A stretch of 14,647 bases of DNA from Multifurca ochricompacta (lineage: Eukaryota; Basidiomycota; Agaricomycetes; Russulales; Russulaceae), in the NCBI GenBank assembly GCA_022496185.1, contig WTXG01000541.1, positions 1 through 14,647 of the forward strand, written 5' to 3'. The notes under the pieces are model-generated. The model ran no database searches and was not told the origin of the DNA. It saw only the letters and a list, made by a program, of their open reading frames with translations. The position numbers were made by a program, and so were the translations under genes. This document shows, one piece after another, positions 1-9,079 of the stretch (its first letter is position 1; each line of letters opens with the position of its first letter).

Positions 1-1359
<1,359 letters not shown>

Positions 1360-2511
1360 ATGTCTGGACTGTTACCTCTGGATCCAGATTTTGTTGCGGA
1401 TGTACTCTCAAAAGACCCATTTATAACCATAGATGGAGTTTTTAACGTCCGTGACCTCGGATTAATTCCTGCACAAGACGGCGAGCACGTCACTCGGTCC
1501 GGTTTCATGTATCGTAGTGGTGAACTGTCAGGTGTAACACAGAACGGTAAAAACCATTCGTTCTTTTTTTGGCCCTTAGCGTTTCTAGTGACCCCGGGCT
1601 GGAGCAGGGGAAGAGCGGCTGCGGCCCTTGGCATCACTACTATTTTCGACCTTCGCTCAGACACGGAGATTGCCAAGTACAATGCAGCGACTCCACAACT
1701 CACAGGAGTAACGATATTACATACCCCAGTGTTCGCGAAGGAGGACTACAGTCCGGAACGTATGGCACAGTGGGTCCTCGTGTTGATGCTCTTCCGCCAT
1801 TCAGATCCATACGTATTCCACCCCGCAGACGCTTCCAACTCTACGCCAGCGGAAAAACAGAGGTATAGTCCTCCGTTAGGCATTATACTCTATACCTGTT
1901 CATCTTCGCAGGCGTTCATGCAGCTTTATTCCGAGATTCTCGATGCGGGCGGGCCCGCGTTCGGCGCTATTCTTCGCCACGTGCGGGACGCACCTAACGA
2001 CTCATTTATCTTCCATTGCACTGGTGAGCCCCCCACTTGATGTAGCCATCTCTTGTTAGTTAAAAATCTCTCTTAGCGGGAAAGGATCGTACCGGGATCG
2101 CAGCTGCCTTGCTCCTTCTCGTCGGTCTCTCCACAGACATTTCCCTCTGCTTTTTGCTGACCCTCTCCAGCTCGCTGGCGCTTCTCCAGATGTCATCTCA
2201 ACCGATTACGCTCTGACTCGCATCGGGCGCGAGCCAATGCGCCCTCTCATTTTGTCCCGTCTTGCACGGGAGCCCTTATTTGCGTCGGATCCAACGGCTG
2301 CTCATAATATGTTGTCGTCCAGGTGCCAGTTATCCCACCCATCGATGACATTTTCGCTGATCGGCTGAGCAGGGAAGAGACGATGCATGCATTTATACGA
2401 ATGCTAAATGAGCGCTATGGCGGTGTGGAAGAGTATGCGCGACGCGTATGCGACCTCACTGATCAGGACATTGCCATTATCCGACGGAATCTCGTCGCAC
2501 CAAAGCCCTGA
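1360..2511 (+). CDS. Tyrosine phosphatase, HCxxGKDRTG (Y_phosphatase3/MptpB-like) family
   Basis: Protein-tyrosine phosphatase of the single-domain fungal family that shares the P-loop HCTAGKDRTG. The P-loop is split by an intron: HCT is encoded up to 2023 and AGKDRTG from 2077. My exon model is 1360-1531, 1589-1769, 1829-1862, 1912-2023, 2077-2120, 2171-2322 and 2373-2511, about 277 residues. The internal introns are 48-60 bp, GT-AG, with consistent phase. The catalytic Cys is near residue 165 and the P-loop Arg six residues later. N-terminal blocks are VFNVRDLG, RSGELSG and ITTIFDLRSDTEI. The C-terminal end is EETMHAFIRMLNERYGG then EYARRVCDLTDQDIA, typical of the family. The first intron is uncertain: the donor may be 1532 or 1547 and the acceptor 1588 or 1607; only some pairs keep frame. 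Substrate unknown. The gene ends 194 bp from the convergent VAC14 stop. Confidence 0.9.
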
Positions 2512-2705
2512 TGCTGATTCGGGGTTTCTGCGCATCCATCATCGAAACCGCTCCTGCATTATAGTTGTAATTAACACATAGAAAGTTCCGACGCAATTAA
2601 TTGGCTTGTAAGATACACAGCATGCGAATACGAAGTACGTAGGTAAAAACGAATTGAAAGCAAAGGGAAAGCATAACACACTGTCCGTCCTATCATGATC
2701 ACATG

Positions 2706-5700
2706 TCATGCTTTCCGCACAAGGCTTAGCCCCCGCTTTGGCCGCGCACCCAGGACTTGGCCCTGCGCAGTCAAAGTCGTCGCCACGCCGCCCTGAACCC
2801 TCGCGCGGGGGTTAAGTGGGCTCAACGCGCCGGGACGTCCATTGCTGGCAGTACTACTACTCAACGACGAGGGACCGGTGGACCGGGAACCTCCCCAAGT
2901 CCCGTGACGCGCCGTCGCGGGCAGGGCGCTCTGGAAGTGCGGAACTCGGAGTGTGGCACTGATGTCTGGTGCGCTGCCTAGGGCGGCGCGACGTGCGCGT
3001 TCGTGCCGTGTCTGCACAACGCGGAAGTGTGCGAGAAGTTCGGGCCACTTAATTTCGTCACTGCAAGCTTTGAACGTGTCGCCACAGTTGCAACAGTACT
3101 CCTGCAAGAGTGTCAGCGTGGGAATTCTACACAGTAAAAAATAATGCGGGCAGACGGTTTGGGTGCTATATGCAGGAACCCGGCGGAGTTCACAGCGTTC
3201 AGTCGGTTTCGTAGGGAGATGAAGGCAGAGCTTTGTGGTAGGAGCATGAGAAGGCCATACAAACATTTGAACAAGTACGGGTATCGATCAGGTTCTAGAA
3301 GCTGCAAGCGAATGTCTAGAACACTTTGCATATGAGCATGAGTAGGGCTTCTAGTAATTGTTACTGCGCGCACAAGTGAAGACAGGAGACTCGATGAGCT
3401 GAACTAGTTTGTCAATTTGAACTAGGATTTGGACGGTCATTTCAAGGTCGGCGCTGCAAGATCGAGTCAGCCTTATTTACGCGGGAATTAAGGAGGGTGA
3501 AAACGCGCAATATGCCAAGAAGGTTGGACGCATGCTCATATGCCTGAGCTAGGAGGCAGAGCGAAAATACGGCGACGGCATTATGACACCACGATCGATA
3601 TAATGTCACAAAAAGTGCTTGGCCATCTTGCTACAGGTAAAACATGAGCGATCGCCAAAGAAGAGAAGTCGAACACACCCGTGTCTCGAGACTCTTTAGC
3701 CGTCTGCGGAAGTCGGCAAGCTCAGGCGATGTGATGAGAATTGTGGAGAGTTTCTGCACGATACACTGCGCAAGTCAAGGTCCTAGCAAATTTTGAGTAA
3801 ATCCGAGGGTGGCAGCAGGACCCACATTCCACACCTCTTCCTTTTCGAGAATTTCGGCGAATGCCTTGTAAATGCGTTCCGTACTGAGGTTGAGGCACAA
3901 TTGTCTAATAATGAGACTTCCGCGTGTATCGAGCAGCCTTCTATCCGTGCTGAAAAGATCCAGCAAGTTGATCATAAATGCCTTAAATACTATCATCCGA
4001 GGCGGAGGAAATCTGCGCGAGTAGTTGCAAATCATGTTTGATGACCTCCTCTGAGGTGTCAGACAACGTCTTAAGCAATGCAGGGAACGTTCCGTCATCC
4101 ATGGCAAGAATCTGGGCCGCATAAGTAAAAAAAAGGGCCCCGAGGAAACCAGAGTAGCGCGCACCTTCTTCGGTGCCTTCTGATGCAGCATGATAAGCCA
4201 TTTAAGTGCGGCGACACGAGTTTCCTCGTGCTCGCTCAAGAATTGTATTGTCAGGGCGTTCACGGTGCTCTGATAGTCAAACGTATCTGCAGATACTTCA
4301 TGCTCCGGCACAGATGCAGGGCCTGCCACGCTCCCCAGCGATTGAGGAGAGGGTGGCCGCGGCGTCGGCGAACGTGCGGGCAGCTGGCTATCCAGTGGTG
4401 CCAGGAGGCGCGGCGGCTGAGTGCCGTCTGCCTGCGCCTGTAAACTTGCACGCTTCTGGATAGCAATGTTACTTGGAGTCGGTGTGGCCGTGGAATCTGT
4501 CAGCGATTCAACTGAGCCCGACTCGCGCGAGGCTGGTATTTGCGTATTCTGGCGAGACGGCGGAGGGGACGCCGGGACAAGGGAAGGAGAAGCGGATGGG
4601 CCACGAGCGACTACAGGGGCGGTTCGCTCGCTTGGTAATGTGCTTTGGCGGGATGGTGGTTCGGAAGGGGATGGTAGCGATTGAATCACGCTGAGAAGGA
4701 GTTTGTTTGTGCGATTGGCGGAGGATTGAATCATGGGTACGTGGTGTGCAAGGTTGGGGAGAATGGCTGGGATGAGACGTGGGGTGAATGGCACCATGAC
4801 CTCTTGAGTAAATGTCAGGAGTTCTGCAAGCCAAAGGAGCGCGGTCGACTGTTGTATTTCGTCATCTAAAGAGATTTAGTCGCTCGAGTAATGTAATGAG
4901 TTGCCACGCTCACGTTGTGCGTCAAGCTGTTGGATCAAAATTTCGATAATTGCAGCGTAATCAATTCGAACACCTTGCCCCGGAACCCAGTCTGCATAAG
5001 ATGAGCGGTCTGTCAGGGTGCAGGGCAGTGACGTACCTCCCACATCCCGTTCATTCACCTCCGACTCGACGTCCCCGTTTGGTTTTTCTCCTTCAGCTGG
5101 TGGCGCAAGGGTCGAGTCACCATTAAGGAAAGAGGCTCTCTCTGTTTCAGAGAGAGTAGCGATATCTGGTGAGCGCTCCTTAATCCGCTCGACATCCGTT
5201 CTGTTTTGCTCTTCTGGTTCTGATTCTCGAAGGCGTTGCTGCTCCTCGCGGTGCTTCCGTACAATCGTTACCTCGCGGATCTCACGCAGGAACTCGGCAA
5301 GCAGGTTTTCTGCTACAATACGGACATCTTCTGTTGGATCTGACAGATATTTTCTGGGCGGGAGGTAAGTTCCAAAAGGAGATATGATCTGAAGTAAACA
5401 CTCACAGTAGCCCATCCAGAAGATGCGGAAGATATGTAATTAACTCGAGCTCCGGCACAGAATCAAGAACGGAGATCCATGAAACTAGAAAGGAACGCGT
5501 GAAAGGCGAAACTACATAAATGCGATCGGAGAGGAGGGGGATGAAACGAGAAAGAGAGAACGCTCGATGCGGCGCCGCGCTTGTGCCGTCGTCATCGAGG
5601 TGGGGGACAACAATTCCATTGTCATTGTCAGCGGCACGACGCTTTTCTGTCTCGGGGAAGTGAGGAACGTAGTAAGAAGCAGACTCTGCGACGATATCTT

Positions 5701-6317
5701 TGAGTAAGCGGTCAAGGAGCTCTGCGCCATTTTTGACGGACAACTCTGGATCCGCGGCCAACTCGAGGCGAGTAAGCACAAATAAGGAGAAAGAGGAGGG
5801 TGCTACCCACTTTACTTAACGCATCGAATATGGGATTAAAGTAAACCAGAACCTCTCCCTTTGACACCTTGGCAACGTATACAGACACTCTGCTGCGAAA
5901 TATCGTACGCGATTCTCGGGATCGGAGAAACAGACAAGGAGGGCCTCGAGAAAACGCTCCATGTAAGGTGCTATGTCAACACCAAAGCAATGGCGGTACC
6001 CGCGAGGCCAATAAGACCTCCATTGCGGACGTGGAGAGCATTGGTGATCTAGAGAACATGTCGATAAGTTGATCAACAATTTGGCCAATACGTCGCTCGT
6101 CGCCTTGCTGATGACATTCACGGACAAGTCTGCATGAAAAATACGGATGTAAGGTTCGAACAGAAGAATATAATTGGGGTCTTGTCTGACGTACTTCTCA
6201 GGTCGAGCGCGGCGGCTTTCTGCGCTCGTACATTTGTCACTAATTGCTTCGCTATTGTTGGATCTGCGTGCACCGTTGGTACAGCGTGCGCAGGAAAAAG
6301 AGGGAGCGCTAACCCAT
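2706..6317 (-). CDS. VAC14: VAC14 homologue, PI(3,5)P2 kinase-complex scaffold (frame-disrupted)
   Basis: HEAT-repeat scaffold that holds Fab1/PIKfyve and the Fig4 phosphatase on the vacuole/endosome membrane to control PI(3,5)P2. Exons I read: 6317-6195, 6129-5811, 5761-5406, 5353-4914, 4865-4165, 4111-3835, 3782-3679, 3630-3509, 3453-3374, 3315-3156 and 3060-2706, giving about 1,010 residues. Diagnostic blocks are [154 protein letters not shown] and [10 protein letters not shown] Ser/Pro-rich insert lies at about 4680-4290 and a variable tail follows [13 protein letters not shown]. Junction phases agree across the gene, but small frame breaks occur near 6241, 6232, 6217, 6195, 6041, 5982, 5878, 3987 and 3772. 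The start is unresolved; an ATG at 6317 works only if one more base is missing. The last intron (3155-3061, or 3132-3068) is ambiguous. Confidence 0.88.
3454..3508 (-). other. VAC14: Putative GC-AG intron of VAC14
   Basis: Between the exon ending in SNLLGI and the exon beginning [15 protein letters not shown], the only boundary that keeps both conserved blocks in frame starts with GC (GCGCGT) at 3508 and ends with TTGCAG at 3454, 55 bp. The nearest GT (3504) would shift the frame. GC-AG introns are a known minor class; a base error at the donor is the alternative. Confidence 0.5.
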
Positions 6318-6778
6318 TATATATAGCCCCGTTAGGTATTTGTGTCACGATAGGATTTGGAAAAATGTTGAAGGGGTATATGAAAGGATAGAATGATAAC
6401 CAGTGCCAGTGACTAGGAGACCGTGACACCAACGAACTACAGTCGCCTGCCTGGGAGGAGCGTAAGCACATGACCCGGCCCGTGTGTTCCATCATTGTCG
6501 GACGCGACGCGCAATCTGCAACATCACAACCTCAACTCAAAACATAGGATGCTCTCTGTTGTTGGCTGCAAACTGACTGGAAGGAAACACTGTGCATGTT
6601 ATGATCAGCCGTCATGTGTTAAGATACTTTCTTTTCTACTATCTTCTCCCTTTCTCTGGTGGTGCCCTCAATGCATTCTAGATACAATTCGATCGGAGGT
6701 CATGTGATCTGTATATTTACCCCTTCTGACCCCAGGCAGGCGAGATCCTCAAAACTACTCAACGTCTCCCTCAAGACT

Positions 6779-6793
6779 CTTCAAGAAGGTTCT
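6779..6793. promoter_or_regulatory. Heat-shock-element-like site
   Basis: The sequence CTTCAAGAAGGTTCT matches nTTCnnGAAnnTTCn, three perfect alternating 5-bp units as bound by trimeric Hsf1. An imperfect fourth unit (AGACT) precedes it. It lies roughly 460 bp upstream of the proposed VAC14 start. Function is inferred from the motif only. Confidence 0.35.
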
Positions 6794-6916
6794 AGTTAAG
6801 TACAAATGTCATCGTAACACCTTGTATTTATACTAGACTTCCCAAGAGCCCTATACCTCAGTTTCGAGCTACTTGTTGTATTTAGTGCTTGTTACCCGGA
6901 AATTGATTGCCTTTTC

Positions 6917-6943
6917 ACTGTCTTATTCTGTGTATAAGACAGT
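6917..6943. repeat. Perfect 10-bp inverted repeat (hairpin) before AATAAA
   Basis: ACTGTCTTAT at 6917-6926 pairs with ATAAGACAGT at 6934-6943 across a 7-nt loop. A plus-strand AATAAA lies a few bases downstream at about 6949-6954. It could be the 3' end of a small transcript or part of an old LTR. Confidence 0.6.
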
Positions 6944-7255
6944 CGTCAATAAAGATAAAAATCTTGTTATGGAGAATGTCAAGGAAGTAGCATAGTGAGC
7001 ACGAGTAACTTGGCTACAAAGAGAAAGATGAAGGGAGAGGGAGAGGAGAAAGAGAAATGTGAAGACAACGGGGGAAGACTGCTGATGGTTACGATAACGG
7101 ACTGCTTATGTCACTTGCCTTTTCTTTTCAACCTGTACTACATCGCTCCCGACTCTCTGATATTCTAGCCGTGTTCCCAATGCGTCATTAGCTCTTCGAC
7201 TTCATCTCTTGAGACTCCTTGGACATCAGGAAAATGACATTTGCTAGAACGACTA

Positions 7256-7282
7256 GAATGGCTGGAATGGCTGGAATGGCTA
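7256..7282. repeat. Short tandem repeat, GAATGGCTG x3
   Basis: Three consecutive 9-bp units GAATGGCTG (the last ends in A instead of G). It is a small microsatellite-like tract in non-coding DNA. Confidence 0.75.
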
Positions 7283-7430
7283 GGGTGCCAGATTGTATTT
7301 ACATATGTGGGAATAGCAGCAACTTTTTTTAATTTATTTGAATCAATTCTATTATGCGCTTGCGGATGGTGCCCAATTGCGTGGCCACATCAGGGTACAA
7401 TGTAGCTACTAATTACTACGAACAATGAGG

Positions 7431-8202
7431 GAGTCGACACAAAGTCATGGTGGAAAACCCATAAGGAAAAAACTGAAGTAGTTTTCTAAAGTAGAGAGGC
7501 CACAGGGAAAAACAGAGGCCGTTCACAAAGCCAGAGAGAAAAAGGAACTTACTGGTCACCAAATTCCCCCCAAATCAGGCTGGCTCGCGAGGGCGAAGGG
7601 AGGTAACAGGCTTGGGAAGGCCCACATGTCCTGGAAGAACTCCAGCAGAAAGTCACCCAAGCTTGAGTGTACAAGGGGCATTCAAGGAGGACATGCACAA
7701 ATGTCGCCAAGGAAGTGTCGTCGCAGGGGCAGTGCGAGAGGAGACTGGGAGGGAGGGGTGAAAGCGCTCCTGGTATTCAGCAACAAAGCATGGCCTGTGG
7801 CGAGGCACATGGCAGTGGAGCAGGTGCGACGTGTGAAAGGGACCTCACACTTCTTAGTAGGTGCCGTCCAAAGGGGATAGCAGTGATGAATCAATACTGG
7901 AGATGCTGGGCTGGACTAACTATCATACTTCCAATACGCATATTCTAATAAGACAGACTACATCCTTCTTTCTCTCAAACCACCACCATCAAGCTTGAGC
8001 CTTGCTCACTTTGGGGTTTTTTGTTAGATAGATTGTACCAAAAACAAGTTCTTTGTCCTCTCATTGTGGGTCTCAAAACCCATAAGCTGTAACGGGTGAG
8101 GCTCCGTGTACACTTAGAAACAGGAAGGGCAAAGGAAGTGACCTAAGTCGTTGGGCGTACCGCGGAGGCAAACGTCACGCGTCAAGTAATGACCAGGAAC
8201 TG
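7431..8202. other. Non-genic DNA around the RT-tail remnant
   Basis: Apart from the decayed remnant at 7559-7890 I see no gene. A perfect 12-bp direct repeat AAAACCCATAAG occurs at 7454-7465 and 8075-8086 and brackets the remnant; it could be an old target-site duplication. The right end abuts the chromovirus LTR at 8203. Confidence 0.4.
7559..7890 (-). pseudogene. Decayed reverse transcriptase/RNase H C-terminal remnant
   Basis: On the minus strand, in shifting frames, I read ATGHALLAEYQERF, then CPCDD and HVLLECPLYTQA, then LLEFFQDMWAFPSLL and a stop near 7559. The order TGHAF/L..EYxxRF, CxC, HxLxxCPLY matches the Cys/His tail that follows the RNase H domain in many fungal non-LTR reverse transcriptases and RNase H-type host proteins. 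No upstream RT or RNase H core is visible and the pieces lie in at least two frames, so this is a fragment. The family assignment rests on motif memory only. Confidence 0.45.
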
Positions 8203-8257
8203 TGTCACCCACTGTGGTTTTGCAACCACGATGACGGCGTTCTGAAACTGGAAGAAA

Positions 8258-8353
8258 CTGCAGCCCCAAGAGGACAAGATCCAAAGGATCGAGTCACACA
8301 GGGAGGCAGTACCATTAGCACTATGTATCGAACTCGTGTAGACAGTTACTCAC
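8258..8353 (-). other. Predicted 96-bp intron in the LTR leader
   Basis: On the minus strand a CTGCAG ending at 8354 is followed by GTGAGT (8353-8348), a perfect donor. A branch-like TGCTAATG follows, and the segment ends with CTGCAG at 8263-8258 as acceptor. Donor-side exon and acceptor-side intron ends are the two copies of one 23-bp repeat. It lies downstream of the TATA box, so it would be in the leader RNA. Splicing itself is inference. Confidence 0.5.
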
Positions 8354-8376
8354 CTGCAGCCCCAAGAGGACAAGAT
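8258..8376. repeat. Perfect 23-bp direct repeat, 96 bp apart
   Basis: Copies at 8258-8280 and 8354-8376 are identical; both begin CTGCAGCCCC and end GACAAGAT on the plus strand. Their offset, 96 bp, equals the predicted intron length, as expected from a tandem duplication of the intervening segment or of a GT-containing exon piece. Confidence 0.9.
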
Positions 8377-8402
8377 GGGGGCTACAGGCTGTTACAGAGG
8401 GT

Positions 8403-8410
8403 CTTATATA
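8403..8410 (-). promoter_or_regulatory. LTR TATA box
   Basis: TATATAAG on the minus strand, within TGTATATAAGACC, about 200 bp before the LTR end. Transcription of the element would start some 30 bp downstream, near 8375, defining R and U5. Only the copy in the 5' LTR, outside the window, would drive the full-length RNA. Confidence 0.6.
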
Positions 8411-8463
8411 CATTTCTCAGTGTAACGAGGTAAGCAGTAAGTGTAAGCAAGAATCAGCAAGTA

Positions 8464-8487
8464 TCAGTCAGCTGTATTGCTGACTGA
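8464..8487. repeat. 9-bp inverted repeat in U3
   Basis: TCAGTCAGC at 8464-8472 and GCTGACTGA at 8479-8487 form a perfect hairpin with a 6-nt loop. A further GCTGACTGA copy lies at about 8523-8531. It is upstream of the LTR TATA box and may be a repeated binding site. Confidence 0.7.
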
Positions 8488-8536
8488 GCCTTATCTTTGT
8501 GATTCGTAAGCTGCTTTACTCTGCTGACTGATCATG

Positions 8537-8573
8537 CTCCACAGTGTGATGTCATAATGACGTCACTGTGGAG
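8537..8573. promoter_or_regulatory. Large U3 palindrome containing a CRE octamer
   Basis: CTCCACAGTG at 8537-8546 and CACTGTGGAG at 8564-8573 are exact reverse complements, and the core between them reads TGATGTCATAATGACGT, so the whole 37 bp is nearly self-complementary. It includes TGACGTCA (8558-8565), the perfect ATF/CREB bZIP site, and a half-matching TGATGTCA. It lies about 130 bp upstream of the LTR TATA box. Enhancer function is inferred. Confidence 0.55.
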
Positions 8574-8681
8574 TAGATAACTGATATGTAGTCTAGCCCT
8601 TAGGTCTGGAACACGTCTATCTACTGATACATGTGATTCTGTGCTAAAATTGGCCATGGCCCAACCTGGGCCCTTATCTAG

Positions 8682-8758
8682 AGCTCCACTTACCTAGAAC
8701 CTTCTAGGCTGGACTCTCTTATCTTGATAACAGCTCCACTTGGTCTAGAACCGTCTAG
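8682..8758. repeat. Two 50-bp-spaced repeats with CTAGAACC core
   Basis: AGCTCCACTT followed by CTAGAACC and TCTAG occurs at 8682-8707 and again at 8732-8758, differing by a few bases and one indel. The first copy contains AGAACCTTCT, a two-unit heat-shock-element match. They lie in U3 upstream of the promoter. Confidence 0.65.
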
Positions 8759-8989
8759 ACTGTGGGCCTTGCCTATTGTGGTAAACACAATAGAGAATCG
8801 ACTTGTTATTGTTGAGTGGCTCTTGTGCTGACTAAGCAGCATGTGACTATTACATGTGACTCGGTCACATGATCCATGTCACGACTACATTCCCATGATC
8901 ACGTGTTGAGACTGCTGGGTAATCTTCCCACAGTCATGTGATCCAAAAGGGAGAAAAATAAAGGAAAAATAAAGTAGAGCCGTGACATT

Positions 8990-9001
8990 ACCCCCTCCTA
9001 G
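8990..9001 (-). other. Polypurine tract
   Basis: CTAGGAGGGGGT on the minus strand, two bases before the LTR start TGTCAC at 8987. This is the expected plus-strand priming site of an LTR retroelement and supports the LTR boundary. Confidence 0.75.
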
Positions 9002-9079
9002 GGCGTAACGTCCTCGTAAGCCGTATAGAGTTGTGTGGGCTGCCAAGGGGCAGTGGCGAAGTGGATTGCGGCAATCTTC

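Larger units (their letters stand above)
6318..7430. other. Intergenic DNA upstream of VAC14, no gene recognised
   Basis: No open frame here has recognisable coding content. Visible items are a TATATATA run at about 6317-6325 next to the candidate VAC14 start, a HSE-like site at 6779-6793, an inverted repeat at 6917-6943 followed by AATAAA, a purine-rich stretch at about 7019-7064, and a 9-bp tandem repeat at 7256-7282. On the minus strand TATAAATACAAG at about 6822-6833 could be a promoter box. The block 6700-6965 has an LTR-like order (TATA-like, then AATAAA, then TTGTTA) but I could not define ends, so I do not call an element. Confidence 0.4.
8203..8987 (-). repeat. 3' LTR of the chromovirus
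   Basis: Read on the minus strand the LTR begins TGTCACGGC at 8987, immediately after the purine tract, and ends GGGTGACA at 8203, so the ends form a 6-bp inverted repeat TGTCAC/GTGACA with TG..CA borders. Length is 785 bp. Inside are a U3 with a large imperfect palindrome, 50-bp-period repeats, a TATA box at 8410-8403 and a leader with a duplicated 23-mer. The bases outside the far end (8198-8202, AACTG) would be one copy of the 5-bp target duplication; the other is out of view. The far boundary is inferred from the terminal inverted repeat. Confidence 0.75.

Noticed and set aside
2706..3266. Apparent separate 186-codon GC-rich gene with a Cys-x2-Cys motif
   Set aside because: Its [13 protein letters not shown] block follows the conserved VAC14 C-terminus in correct phase after an intron; the Cys-rich part falls in the intron. 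It is the last VAC14 exon.
7256..7282. Tandem repeat as a CRISPR-like array
   Set aside because: The units are 9 bp, contiguous and without spacers, in a eukaryotic genome.
7626..7948. Plus-strand frames of 84 and 93 codons
   Set aside because: They are antisense to the RT/RNase H tail remnant, which carries the recognisable motif on the minus strand.
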